DNA of 64,000 bases from Bullera alba. Taxonomy: Eukaryota; Basidiomycota; Tremellomycetes; Tremellales; Bulleraceae. Position numbers and translations under genes: made by a program. Position 1 is the first letter of the stretch. The number at the start of each line of letters is the position of its first letter. The notes under the pieces are model-generated. The model saw nothing but the letters and a program-made list of their open reading frames with translations, was not told the DNA's origin and made no database searches. The stretch is taken from positions 2,046,001-2,110,000 of the forward strand of contig BCIX01000001.1 of the NCBI GenBank assembly GCA_001600095.1. Direction: 5' to 3'. Positions 45,779 to 58,456 of the stretch are shown in pieces.

Positions 45779-47094
45779 ATGTTGGAACCAGTACCCAAGT
45801 AAGTCCATTTCCAGCCTCCAATTGCCACTTCCGATTCCTGCCGAGCGTCCTCCCATCGCAGCATGTGATTGTGATGTAGGGACGTCGAGCTGATTGTTGC
45901 AGAGAGGAGCTCATCTTGGTCCTCTGTGTATGGACCGCTACCGATATTGTTGCTTTGGTAGTCGGCGTGACAGGTGAGTGCTGCAGCCTGCTCCCTTTCG
46001 GGCACGATTTTCATTCGCTCGATGCTCACCTTGTGAGCCTCCCAGCGTACTGCCTCCCTCATCGAAAGACCCTCCATCGAATCGTCTATCCCGGTATTAT
46101 CTTCTTCGTGGTCTTATGGGTGCCCATCACCTGTTGGCTAATGAGGGTTCTTGGCGATAAGGACACAAAGATCCCTGAAATTCTGGTTAGTCGTTACCTG
46201 AAGTTTGAACTCAACGTGTGACTCCAGCTGACTCTGATACCTCACCAGTCAACGTTCATCATCCCTTTCATCTATGTCATCCTCTACATCCACAGGGAGA
46301 TCGACTCGGTGTCTGGCAGTCCTATCCACCGACCTAAAGACCTCCGAGAAATGGTGAAATGGGGGAAGATTGTTTTGCTTGTCGACTGTATTGGTGGAGT
46401 TTTGGAATGTGTCGGTATGATATGGCGCGAGACTTCCAAAGATAGATCGAAGAAACCTGGAATAGTCGTGAGTATGCGTTCGTATGGGTGGCACGATTGA
46501 CCTTGGAAGTAATGCTCACGTCGAATTGATAGCTGTCTGTCGTTGGAGCAGCTGTCTCTCTGCTCATGTTCTACTCCGAAATCGGTCTCATTGCTTGGAT
46601 GCGAAGAATCTGGTGAGTCCAGTTGGGCCGGGGACGAGTCGTGGTCTAAGGCTGATTGCTGGCGTATGATCCTAGTCATCATAGACTACTTGAAGGAGAC
46701 GATATCGAGGCCAGCAACCTGAGAAAATCTCATGATCAATCTAAGGGTCTCATAGTCCCCTCCATGCTCACCATGGTGAGTCGGCGATTCTTCCTGCCCG
46801 CATCAACGTCAGGAGATGTGGCATATAATGACACCATTTTCTTGGTAGGCCAGGCTGATCTGGCGAGTGGCGGAGGCCGGCCTGGCTTACGGCGACAAGC
46901 ATCCCCCTCGAGCGTTGTCCTACACCTTCGATCTGTACTTCCCACTCATCGTCGCCATTTGGGTTCCGGTGGCAATTACTTGGGCAGAAGATGGCTTGGA
47001 GTCGGACTGCTCGGACACTACGGGTGCTAAGGTCACTCCGGAGGACGTTGAGATGCCGAACTTCGGCGGTCGACGAGATCACGCCGAGGTGTAA
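45779..47094 (+). CDS. Multi-pass membrane protein, paralog B of an inverted pair
   Basis: Same family as the gene at 42005-43305, opposite orientation. A tiny first exon (MLEPVPK) splices to EELILVLCVWTATDIVALVV (TM1). After GVTAYCLPHRKTLHRIVYPG, TM2 is IIFFVVLWVPITCWLMRVLG. Then come STFIIPFIYVILYIHREI (TM3), SVSGSPIHRPKDLREMVKWG, KIVLLVDCIGGVLECVGMIW (TM4), LSVVGAAVSLLMFYSEIGLI (TM5) and HHRLLEGDDIEASNLRKSHD. The last part is LSYTFDLYFPLIVAIWVPVA (TM6) and an acidic tail with DVEMPNFGGRRDHAEV. The sequence at the intron edges (for example GTGAGTGC with CTCCCTTTCGG) is still similar between the copies, which indicates a fairly recent duplication. About 340 residues. Function unknown. Confidence 0.78.
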
Positions 47095-47245
47095 AGCGTT
47101 CGTCTCTTTGTTCAATAGTGTCAACAAGTGGAGAGGAGAAAGTGCAGGCTGCTTCCTACATTCCTTTGGGACGCAACCTCATGTGCATATAGTAAATCAT
47201 CCAACCCCAGCATGCTATATATTGTGATCACTTCGGAGCAGCATG

Positions 47246-50200
47246 TCATGAGCCCATTGATCGATGCGATTGATCTGCAAGTCCCGCCACCCTTTTCCGC
47301 AGTCTTTGTTCCAGACCACGGAGCCCGGCCATCTGTTCCTGCGGACTGCCTTTTCTCCGATGCCACTTTGTGCCCTGTTGAAGGACGGTCGAGATGTCCA
47401 CGATTCTCGGTGTCGCCTGCCATTGAGCGATCTCCTGGTACAACAGCCTTGACTCCATCTCCAGCGAGTGTTTCGACGGTTTACTAGGCGTCACCAAGTG
47501 ATCGGTATCGATGGAACCCGTCGACGATGTCGGCGACGGCGGTGATCCGGGCGACGATGGCTCGAGCTCTGGCACCGGTGCCTCGACATGCCAAGTCGGT
47601 AGCGTGGGTAGCGCGTGGAGATCCTTGTAAAGCTCCTTTGACCGAAGCAAAGCGTTCTCCGACCGCAAAAACCGGATCGCACATCGCAGGTTCTCGATCT
47701 GCTCTGCAAGTTGCGATGCCTCGAGACCACCCGTCGAGACCATGGGGTAGGCTTCGACGGTAGTGCTGCCGGATGCGTTACCGCCTCTGTCCCCTCGTTC
47801 GCCCTTGCCAAGTTTCAGATTCTCCGCCTCGAGCAGGTCGAGGTCCTTTTGTAGTTGTTCGATGGCATCTTCGTACACCTTTTCTTGCTTTTTCGCCTTT
47901 GCAACGTCGTTTTCAAGTTCGACGATTTGGTCCGCCTGTTTCCGAGTGGCTTCTAACCGTCTCTCTAGCGTCTCGACCTTGACACCGGATTCTTGTAGAT
48001 TTTGGTCCTGCAAATATGGCGTCAGCCGCGGACAACTGCTGAATCGCGAGATGACTCACTCTGATTTTGATCTCCCGCAACATGTCCTTCAGATCTTCCA
48101 ACAACTTGACCACTTTTCGCTCTGTATCCGCGTTGAAGCTCGCTGCCTCCTTGATCAGGGCCACTCGAGCGAGCCAGGGCGGGTCTACATGCTCTACTCT
48201 CGCGATCAGCTCACCCAGTTGACCTATAACCTGGCTGACACTCACGTGAGACGACTTGATTGCTCTTGGAAGCATTTTTCACTTTCGGCAATATCCCTCC
48301 CACCTCCACCCCGAGTCTTTGCACATATGCGCCGATGAGCTCCCATGGTGGAGCCTCGTTTGCATTGGCTGACTCGGCCGTGACTTCGTCCAAGAACACC
48401 TCGATGTCAGCAAGCCGTAATGACTGCTTGGAAGAGCGGAGCGAGGCAATATGTCCGCCAATTCGCTGAGCAAGAGCGATAGCCAAGTCGACGGCGTTGG
48501 AGACCGAGATTGAGAGGTTGGCGAGAGCATCGGTGAATTCAGGTACCAATGACGAGCCGGATGCTGTCACTGCTTCCACCTCGGAGACCAATTTGCTATC
48601 CGGAGGGCGTCAATGACAGGTCGAAGGCTTGATCAGATGGGACTCACCCTGCCGGGACCTTGACACTTCTGACAAGGTCCAAAATCCTCTGTACTGGCTC
48701 GTACACGCCTTCCTCCAGAGAATAGTTTCCTACTTCGAGCTCGACTTCTGTGGAGAACGTCAGTCAATCATATGCTTCACGCGGCTCGCAGTCACTCACC
48801 GCCTTCTGACACGAGCCCGACAATAGCCTGCCTGGCGAAGCCAACAGCAGCAGCGAAGTTGTCCAAGTCGTAATCGAAGGTATGGGCAAGTCCGACCTGT
48901 TGCTCCGCCACATCCAAGTCTGGCTGATTGAAAGTCGTTTCTGCCAAATGGTCGAACTGGGCAATCAAACTGCCGAGGTCCCTAGCACAGTCACCCTCGC
49001 TAAATTCGTCGTGTCGGACTGCGTTAATCCAGATGTCGACCCTGGCCTCGACACCGTTGATCTCGGGGAGGATCTTGCCAAGAGCGACCCAGGCGTCCGG
49101 AGTGGATTTTCGCATGATACTACTGAAGCGACAGTTGAGGGTGGAGAAGTGCTTCAATTTGCCTCGGAGCTCGCATACCCCAACCAGCATCTCGGATGTG
49201 GCTGACTGTAGCGATCCTGGCAGTCCATGCGCGGCGCTGATTGTGCTGATGAGGGTGTCGACTTTCGAGCTTATGCGTTGGAAGAAGAGGTACAGCGTGG
49301 TGGAGTCGACTTCGGTCTCATAGTACGGATCGGGCAAGTATGCCTAGAACGATGTCAGCAACTAGTCGCACAATCCTCATCCCCTTTTTAGACTGACAGT
49401 GATGATCTTCATATGCTCTGCGAGCTGGGCAGCCTCGAGTTTCCTCAGCTCCAAGTCGATCGTCTTGCTCTGAGTCTTCACAGCGGTGGACTGCAGCTTG
49501 AGGTTCAAGTTCATCAAAGCTTGAGCTTCCTTGGACGTTGACGCCGACTCTGACTCCACCGTCGCTTGTTGCATGCGCAAATCATCGATCTCGCTTTAAG
49601 TCGTCAGCCGGAAAGTTGGTGGCGTAGGCTCAAGACTCGACTCACGCTTGAAGACTGCCGACAAGATCGCGAAACTGCGAGATAGTCGCCTCCATGTCGA
49701 GGATGACGGCATCTAGGTCAGCAGAACGAAGCCGCTCGTCCCGCAACTCGAGGCCTAGATTGTCTTAAAGGCCGTCAGTCCAGGCCAGTTATTTCGAAGC
49801 GGAGTTGGACTGTCGATATCACACACCGATGTCCTCGTTCAGTTGCTTCTCAGCCTCGACGTGGTTCTCCTCAAGCTCATCATTGAGCTCTTTCAGCGCT
49901 TCTAGATCCTCAATGGTCGCTCCCATCTCCTCAATGCGCTAATCGTTGTCAGCGACAAAGTCAGATGTATGACGTTCATGTGGCTTACCTCGCCCATCTG
50001 CAGATTGCGCTCGGTAAGCTGTTCCAGCATGTTCTCTGCGCCCAGGGCATCATCCAGTTGTTGCTTGAGATCCTCAACCTGCGCTTCCGCACTGGCTAAT
50101 TTGGCTTCGGATAGCTCGTACCGGCCTGTGCACAATCAGCCTCTGGATCCCAAGGTCGATCGCAGCTGAACTCACTGATGAGGCCTTCATGGGCAGAGAC

Positions 50201-51805
50201 CTCTTTCTCCAACTCGCTCAACTTGGCTTTGTGGTCCCTCTCCGTCTCACTGGAAACGTCTCGGAGTCTGATCGAAGTTAGCATGTCTGGTATGGGTTGG
50301 AAGCAGCTCACCTAATCAAAGCTTCCTTCAGCCTCTCATTGTGCTTTTCAAGCTGGATGTATGCGATGGAAGACCTCTCGCCATCACCACTAACGGGCTG
50401 TTCATACTCGGCTATCGCTAATGTCAGCCGATGTCCCCCGATTGCAGACTGCCAAGTCCTCACCATTCTCTTCCTGCAAGACAGCAACTTCCATCTCGAG
50501 CTCTGATATCTTCTCTGTCAACTTGTTGATCTCCAATTCCGCTACTTCAGCCTTCTCCTCTGCGACTTCTCGGTCCAATGCCGCCATCTCGAGCTGATCC
50601 AGCGCATCGGCCGCTTTAGCCTCTAGTTGCGTGTTTTCCGCTTGCAGGTCGCGCGCTGAGCGCTGTGCTGAAACAAGAGCTGATTGGATTTCTTGGAATT
50701 TGGCTGAAGAATATCAGCCAGAACCCGGGTGGAAGCGGCGGTTTGCATCGTCACTCACCTTGTAGCTTGACTCGAGCTGCTCGCAGCGCGTCCGCTTCTC
50801 CGACTTTGGACTCGAGTGCCTTTATCCGTTCTTGATCTTCAGAACGGCGACCTTCCAGTAGCCTGACTTTGATCCTCAGCTCCTCGACTTCTCGTTTCTG
50901 CGCGAAAGCCACCCCTGCGGATTCCTGCTCCACAGGAGCTGCAATATTCGACGGAAGGTTGGGCTTGGAGACAGACGCTTCAGACGGAGGCGGTATAGTG
51001 GGGGTGAATGAGGCGGAGATCGTTCTCGCGAGGGTTGTTTGTCGCTGCGGAAGGGGAATATCGTTGGTGGGAGACAATACTCTTGATGTGGTCGGCGGAG
51101 GCATGGCAACAGCATCGACATCAGCGGCATGAGGCGTTGGGGCGCGGCTAGAAGATGATGTGGCTTGTGTTTGGGGCACATTGCCGGTAGATGGCTGTCT
51201 GGATGCAGCTTGTGATGGTGGTCGAGATGAAGGGCCGGCTGCTCTCGACGAAGGCTCGGTGTTAGCTTCTGCTGTTGCCTTCGCCTGACCAGTGCTAGAG
51301 GCAGCTCTCTGGGGACGCGGAGGCGAGCTTGGACCAGCTTTGCTGCCAAGCGGAGCTGATTTTGTGGGGGTGACGTTCCTCGTGGTGGTCGATGAGGTCA
51401 CGCGCGAAACGGCCGGCGTGGAGGGAGCTCTCGACGAGGCCGTGGGGCGAGACTGGCGCACAGCAGGACTTCAGCTCACATAAAAAGCAGACAACATCTT
51501 TACCTGGACTCACTGGAGTTGGCACACTTGCAGCTGGCTGCTCGAGAATCTGGACCTGGCTCGGCCGGACGAACACACCGTATTTCGGCTTACAGCTGAA
51601 GTACCGTTCTCCCTGCACCGAGCCGTCATTCTTGCCTACTGCCTCTAGCCTGAACTTGGTCAGCAACGCGTATAACTTGGCTTGCAGCTACTCACAGCTC
51701 TACACCGACCCATTTGCCCGCTGCAAACTTCGGATTGGATCCGCTCCATCGTACGTGCCCGATTCCAGCTGATACCTGCACCTTGGCTCCCACTGGAGCT
51801 TCCAT
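47246..51805 (-). CDS. Dynactin subunit p150Glued (CAP-Gly, coiled-coil)
   Basis: Largest dynactin subunit, which links dynein to microtubules and cargo. The start at 51805 gives a CAP-Gly domain: MEAPVGAKVQVSAGIGHVRW, then SGSNPKFAAGKWVGVEL, then across an intron LEAVGKNDGSVQGERYFSCK and PKYGVFVRPSQVQILE. The GKNDGSVQG microtubule/EEY-binding motif is intact. A Ser/Thr/Pro/Ala-rich basic stretch follows (about 51460-50950). Long coiled coils then run through at least a dozen short exons (for example IKVRLLEGRRSEDQERIKAL, AELEINKLTEKISELEMEVA, AQVEDLKQQLDDALGAENML). The globular middle includes TLYLFFQRISSKVDTLISTI. The C-terminal exon begins DQNLQESGVKVETLERRLEA and ends QSHRSMGS. About 1,250 residues. 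Confidence 0.9.
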
Positions 51806-52208
51806 CTTGGTCACCTAGACTTTCCGGGCATGCTCCAGGATCCAGTCCCAAGAACCTCCTCCCAGCCGTCGTGCGATCCGGAGGACTGAACTGTCGTAGC
51901 TGAAGCCAGGGTGCTCGTTACGTCTCTGTGGTGATGTGGTGACATTCAGATGAAGCTCGTTCCAGCTGAAATCTGAAACGCGCACCGAGTACCGACACGT
52001 CGAGATCGCGATCCGCTAACCTACAGTACAAGCGCGCGTATCAGTGCATCGCTTAAATCAAAGCCACGTATTGCCTGTTTCCGAGTGATAAGAATGATGC
52101 CGTCTTCGAGCTTGTCCCTTTTCGACAACCAAGCTGTTGCAGGCTCACTTTGAAATTCCATATCATCACTTTGACATCACAAAAGGATCATCTGAAAGCT
52201 CGAGCAAG
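51806..52208. promoter_or_regulatory. Divergent promoter region, dynactin p150 / eIF3k
   Basis: 403 bp between divergent starts. No TATA box or clear motif seen. Confidence 0.4.
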
Positions 52209-53308
52209 ATGGCCACGTCTACAGCAGTACCAGCAAAGAACCTGTCGGAATGGCACACGCCTTCCACCAGGACGGAAGTGATCAACGAGCTGATCAACGG
52301 TGTCGGTGGGTTTGCTTCGCCGGATCAAAAATATGGTGACCTGGATTGGCATGTTGATTGCTTTGTTAGACCGATACAACCCGACCAACTTGTCGTTCAT
52401 GGAGGAGTACCTAGGTCAGCAGGTCGCCAACGGAGAATACGACCTTCTCGCTAATCTCGCCATACTCAAACTGTACGTTGTCCAAGGGAGTAGAGATGGA
52501 TATTAAGCTCATGTGGAACAGATACCAATTCAACCCACACTTGAGCAACCCAGAGATCATCGTTAATATCCTATTGAAGTCGCTCTCGGCTACTGTTCAG
52601 GGACCAGATTTTAACTTGTGTCTATCGATGTTGAGAGAGCCCGCTGTAAGTATAGCGTACGGGAGATGATCCTGTATTGAACTGATATCCTCTCAGGCCA
52701 TACTAGCGGACATTGACTCTGAGGAGCAGAGCCTGGTCGTCCTTATGCCCTTCCTCGAGCAGCTGCATCAGTACACGAGGACGTGCCAATTCACCTCATT
52801 CTGGAAGGACTTGAACGGAGACTCCGAGGCCGCTTCCAGTGAGTAAAAGCCTTCGACGGATCTACATCTACCTCTGGGCTGCCTGAAGCCTCAGAAGAGA
52901 CACCTGGAGCAGCGCAAAATAGGTCATAGGACAGTAACTGACCGGTCACACAGTCATCAAATCCACATATATCCCACAACAGCCCCACCTCCTTCAGCAA
53001 CTACGAACCCTTTTCTCCACCTCCATCGCCTCGAGTTTCTCCCGAATCAGCCTGAAGAACCTGTCGAATTGGCTGGGTCTGTCGACTTCCGAGCTCAACG
53101 ACTGGTGTAGCAGTATAGGATGGACCGCGGAGGGCGAGAACGCCGTCATCCCAAAGAACGGGGACAACGACGTCAAGGCCGGTGTTGTCAAGGAGAGCGT
53201 AGAGCTGAACCGTGAGTCCGGCTGATTCTTGGTTGATGGAGGAGTATATCAACTGACCTTTGTCTTCCTACAGAACTGACAAAGCTTGTCTCTGCGGCTG
53301 CTTACTAG
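52209..53308 (+). CDS. Translation initiation factor eIF3 subunit K
   Basis: Non-essential outer subunit of the eIF3 octamer (with e, l, d on the 40S). The start at 52209 (MATSTAVPAKNLSEWHTPST) leads to RTEVINELIN, spliced to DRYNPTNLSFMEEYLGQQVA and NGEYDLLANLAILKL. An intron precedes YQFNPHLSNPEIIVNILLKS, LSATVQGPDFNLCLSML, and the next exon has ADIDSEEQSLVVLMPFLEQL and TSFWKDL. RYNP, YDLxANLAxLKLYQFNP and the HAM/PCI-like repeats are diagnostic. The C-terminal winged-helix exon holds LFSTSIASSFSRISLKNLSN, WLGLSTSELNDWCSSIGWTA and ends KLVSAAAY at 53308. Five or six introns; about 245 residues. eIF3k is absent from S. cerevisiae but kept in many basidiomycetes. Confidence 0.93.
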
Positions 53309-55163
53309 ATGAGTCTAAGGAGCATGCTTGTTGCATGCACTGGTGTCGCAGAGATTAGGAGCAATAAACATCACGTTGTCAATCGACTGACCGGGGTACA
53401 AGACAGAAGATAATCTCTCAGTGGATAAGTGCATCGACTCATGCCAGTGTGGATGTTAGGATCCAAGCTACAACGAGAGATTTCCTGTACTCCACGCCTA
53501 CTGATAACTGGCTTCTCACGCTGCCCGCTGACGGCAGCCGACCTCCCCTTCATCCAGTTGGACTGCCCCAGCAAAGACTACGCCTTCGACAACACACGTC
53601 TGATCGCGCTCGTTGATTTGTATATCCACCCGGACGGGCCCAGGCCGGACCCTGGTATATCGAGGTCGTCCAGCGATGAAGGTCGAACATAACGAAGAGG
53701 AATGACCAGCAACCAGTCTTTCATCGGTTGGCTTCGACTTGCCTGGACTCCTGGAGTATTAGCTACGGATGGTCTTTACATGAAGGACATGGCACGCCGG
53801 GCTTGCTGGTCGCTGACGGGTCTGAGTAGGTCTGAGTGCCGTGTTTGACTGATGACCGACAGTCTTTCTCACCTACAGAGATCAAATCGGTTTGATCATT
53901 TTGCTGAACCGGATTGGAAATGCCGTCTGTCTGAGTGACTTCCTCATCTACTAGACATCAACGTCTGGGAAGTGGTGTTATTCGAACGTACGACCTCGAG
54001 GTCAGCTTTACTCTACACGAGAGAGATGGCGATTGGCGACCAACTGGCGTCGAAGGCCACGTGCTCGAAGACGAGTACGTCGTGTTGGGACATTGTGATT
54101 GAAGGTACTTCAGTGATACCGAAGCGACAACTTCTGTTCTCCAGCTTAGAGCTACGACTCTCTTCTAGACTGTGACCGAATCATCAGGAGTCGCTTGGAA
54201 GCTGTAGCAAGCCAAACGTCGCCTGTCTGCCTTGCTTTGGATGCGCATGAGATGAGATATTCAGGGTCAGCTGTCACTCTCGCTCAGGGTCAAGACGCGT
54301 CCAAAGCGTAAGCAAAGGTTTCAGAGTGGCAAAAAGCGCCAAAGCGCCCGCGGCGGGGACTACGACGCGCACGGATCCCATCGAAGTCAACGTTAATTCA
54401 AGTCGAGGGTAGTGCTCGCCCTTGCTCACTTACCGACTACGAGCTCGTCCACAAGCTGGTCTTCTGTCCTCCCACTCCCACACTCGCTACTTCCTCACTC
54501 CCAGTCACTCGTTCAGCATCTCTATAATCACACTACGATCACCACTCAACTCTCCACGCGGCTGTCTTTTTTCAAATCTCCAGACCGACCTTCCTACTCG
54601 ACGTGGCTCGTCGTCCCGACGTCAGTGGATCACAAGTTGTTATTGCGCCCGGAGATCGCCAGGGGTAGCAGGCTACCACCCAGTGTATCAGGTTGATCCT
54701 GCGTACAACGTCTCTCGATCTCGCTATCTAGTATTCACATCTTGGTCTCGAGTGGAGGAACGGGTCGTGACTCGTGAGTGTTCTGATAAGACGCGACTGG
54801 TCGTGCTTCAGCATGCACGGACACGGGCTAAAGGCACTAGGTCTTAGGTCCCAACACACCGTGTGTGTTTCGACGCGAGAAGGACGACCCCCCTTCGCCC
54901 TGATTGGAGGGATTAGGTGGTGACAGGACCCTAAGCAACGCCCCGTCAAAACAAACAGAAGCTCAACCGTAAGTCGTGTATCAGACCTCCTCCTTCGACG
55001 TGTCCAATGTTATCTTCCTAACTCCAACCTCAGTACACTCCTTTAACAACACGCTCTTTACAACACCCAACCAGCTCCCCACCCCTTCGTGCCACTGCGC
55101 TAGCATTCTGCTTGAACCCCACTCGTCCGACCCAAAAAAGCCAAAGGACCCACTGTCAACACA
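53309..55163. other. 1.85-kb gene-free stretch before the golgin-like gene
   Basis: No domain-bearing frame on either strand. An E2F-like TTTGGCGC core lies at 54336-54343 (reverse strand) inside a GC-rich patch near 54330-54360. From about 54400 to 55163 the sequence is pyrimidine-rich on the plus strand with GT/AG pairs, which could be a long, intron-containing 5' leader of the gene at 55164. That is inference. Confidence 0.4.
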
Positions 55164-58107
55164 ATGTCAACCGACTTCTTCACGCCCGCAGTAGATGATG
55201 AGGATCCCGCTATGCGAGCGCAGAAGCTAGCCGCAGCTAGGAGAAAGGTCAGTCAGCGTTTCTACCTGTTTTTCCCAAGCGCTAACATACCTCAGCTCAA
55301 GACTTTCCGCGCTGGTCGAACCTCATCGTCCGAAAAGGATCACATTTCTTGCCCATCATCAGCATCGTCTCGCTCGCGCTCGTCCGCATCAGTCACGTCG
55401 CTCCCATTGACCAGCGACACAGCCGGCAATACCAACAACCAGGCACTCTTCATCGCACCACCTCGAAGCCCTGTCAAAGGCCTCGAAACTCCACCTAGAT
55501 CCCCTCAAAAGTTGAGAAAGCCTCGGAGTAAGGGGAACCTACGTACCCATGGCCGCAAGGGCTCTTCTATAGGTGGATCGCATCAATTCGGACAAGACTT
55601 CTTCTTCGGTACGCACAGCAACGCTGCCCCTCAACCATCCCTGCCCCTGCGAGGCGTACCTGGAGATTTGCCCGCCATGACCACGCCCAGCGAGATTATC
55701 ACTACGCCTGCTACTCCGCTTATGGAACACCCCGCCTCGATGGACGAACAGGTCAAGACGAGGTTGTCAACTTTCTCCTTCGGATCCAAGCCACCACCAG
55801 ATAGGCTACCCTCACCCCGCCGGTCTGGCCAGCCTTTGCTTCCATCGCAGATACTACCTTTTGACCCTTCACCATCCACCTCGCCCTCCAAACGTCTGTC
55901 CACTCCCCACTCCAGACCGCCCAGTCTACTTTTGACAAAGCCTACTCCCCTTACTGTCGGCACACCCTCGTCATCTGGACCATCCCGGCAGATGGAGTCG
56001 CCCAAGACGCCACCTACTCCCGCTCGAACAAAGCGACACTCCCACACGAGATCCAGCTCTATCTCATTGCCAAACTTGAAACTAGCTTCCAGGCCGGGCT
56101 CCCTCGGTGTCTCCACTTCTCCCTCCTTCCCCTCGCCCTCATCACCGGTCATTACACGGCTCAGCACCCCACAAGGCACAAAACTCAAGTTCGAACCCAG
56201 CGGTCGAGGTGCAGAGGCGGAAAGAGAAAAGGACGAGTATAGACGCAAAGCGCTGGAAAAGCTTACCGGAACTGCGGATTACGCCAACGAGATCGCTCTA
56301 CCTGAATTGGATGATGACGTGTCTTCCACCACTTCCTCCGCCAGACCTTTCTCCGGCGTAGGATCTTTCACTTTCGGATCGGGGCAGCGGAACTCTTGGA
56401 CTGTTCCCGACGACAATGAGGAGGCCGGTCTTGGATTTGGACTCTCTCTCACGCCGGACGAGTACTCGCTGCCTTCCTTCCCCAGCACCGGCTTCAACGC
56501 AACCCATGACACATTGAGCGATGCCATTAGCGCGGTCAAATCGCCTATGGCACCGGAGCTGGGTCATGGATTGCCTAGTATCGTGTCGATGCCAAATCGA
56601 CCCAGTATGACGAGAAACCTGTCCGTGTTGGCGGAAGTGGACGAGCCGGAAGAGGGCGAAACGGAGAGCGACATCAGGGATGAGACACTCGCATCAATGA
56701 CAGGAGGATCAGAAAGGTCGACATCAAGCGTCCTTCCAACGCCCTCACGACTGCGGGAACTGCATCTGGTTACCACGTCTGGCACTCCGCCTGTCGCCTC
56801 GCCAACCACCTACAGTGGTGCTCGAGGCCGTCCTAGACCCTTATCCGGAACATTCAAGGTGACTCCCAAATCCAGCACACGGGTGAATCGCCGAAGCAGC
56901 ATCTCGTACAAAAAGGACGATTCGGTCTCCTCGAACGGCTCGTCACGGGATTGGTCATTGAGCAGTATCTCGAAGGGACTTTTCTCGCCCGGTTCGCCTA
57001 CTTTCGCTTCACCTAGAATGGCCAGTCGTCCATGTCCCCGTCCAAAGGTGCTCGCCGGTCTCTCTCTAGCGGACGGTGGATCGAGGAGAGTACTTGACGA
57101 GGTTGAAGAGGAGGGTTTGCAAACGGGATACTCGGCGTTCGGGTTCCCCACCTCGCCGATGATGGACGATCCTAGGTCGAGCGAGGAGATGTCTAGTAGA
57201 GACAGTATGTTCGGCTTCCGGGGCAGCAATTTCGAATTGGAAATGGAGCGCGATGGATTGAGGGAAGAGGTTGATAAATGGAAGGATAGCTATCACGACA
57301 TGGAAGAGAGGTGGATTGCGGAGAAGCGAGAGGTCGTTCTGCTGAGAGAACGACTGAGGAAACGTGAGTCTCATCTGATGCGCCTAATGCTATCTTTCAG
57401 CTGACTGGCATATAGTTGGCGACAGGCTTTCTTCGTTCTCGAGTGAATCGACCAATCTCGCTTCGGACCGTATGATGGCCGATATGAGGAATGAGCTATT
57501 TGGCGTCACCTCTCAATTGGACAAAGAAAGGGCGGAGAAGCTAGCCGCTCAAGACCGCATATTGGAGCTCGAAGAACAACTGGCTCGGGCACAATGCCAG
57601 TCGGTCAACCAAGCGCCCGTCTCACCACCAAAGCCGACCTCTTCCTACCTCTCCTCCCCGCTCGGCAGCCTTCCCAACAACGGAGCATCGCCTGATCCCA
57701 ACCTGTCCCGCATCAAAGGCTGGGGTTTCCCACGAGGCCCCATCATGTCGTCAATGTCGAGGGAACCTCGTACTCGGGATTCATTCTTCGGTCTCTCCAA
57801 CGACCTTCGCCGAGGATCAGGCGAGCCTCAGCCTGGCACAGGGGTCGATTTGCCGCCCTTCTCGCTTACCCCCGAGTCTGCGTCACACTCGCCTTTCGGC
57901 TCGGCTCAGGATGACACAACTACGACGAGGAAGGAGACGTCGACGAGCCTGACTGGATCAGCAATGTCGTATTTCTCGGCCTATCTCCCTCAAGCCCAAC
58001 AATCCACTACTGAACCAACTCCTACACACTCTCAATCTCATGCGTCTTCCATTCTCGACTTCACTAGAGCTTGTAGATGCTGTACTGGCGAGGTCATCCA
58101 GCTGTAA
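55164..58107 (+). CDS. Ser/Pro-rich coiled-coil protein with golgin (GM130)-like N-terminus
   Basis: Not assigned to a named fungal gene. The start at 55164 (MSTDFFTPAVDDEDPAMRAQ) continues KLAAARRK, spliced over about 55249-55294 to LKTFRAGRTSS. The short KLAAARRKLKTFR helix resembles the p115-binding N-terminus of GM130-type golgins. More than 500 residues of Ser/Pro/Thr-rich disorder follow, full of SP and TP sites (possible kinase targets). One conserved-looking helical stretch is EREKDEYRRKALEKLTGTAD. Near the end a coiled coil runs LEMERDGLREEVDKWKDSYH, DMEERWIAEKREVVLLRERL, then after an intron (about 57365-57415) DKERAEKLAAQDRILELEEQ. The C-terminus returns to disorder and ends ACRCCTGEVIQL, with a CxCC cluster that might be lipid-modified. 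About 945 residues. Confidence 0.75.
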
Positions 58108-58456
58108 GATCACGGAGTACAAGTAACATCATGTCACATTTATATTTCGACAGGGATGCACGCGGTGCGATGTAGCAAAGGCGAAGACGTTCTCGTTCTG
58201 CCATGCTGAAGCCATGCGATGTCAGCATGTCAGGTATCAGGCCAGGCCAGGCCGCATAGTTGTAGCGATGGCTGCACATGCTGATAAGGGTGGCGGCAGT
58301 GTGCGCCGGCTGTACCTCCGCCGGATTCGGATACCCGAACTCGATCCCGCAACAACATGACACCATGCGCACCATCCTCCTCGCCAGTCTTGAGTCGCCA
58401 TAAATACACACATGCCAAAGAGGTAGTTGTCCTTCCTGCTCTCAATTCATCACACA
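58108..58456. promoter_or_regulatory. Promoter region of the M28 peptidase gene
   Basis: 349 bp. A TATA-like CATAAATA lies at about 58399-58406, some 50 bp before the start codon. A GGCCA unit repeats three times at about 58240-58253. No gene seen. Confidence 0.45.

Noticed and set aside
55631..56248. 205-codon open frame antisense to the golgin-like gene
   Set aside because: Mirror of Ser/Pro-rich coding DNA; Gly/Glu/Val-rich translation without domain.
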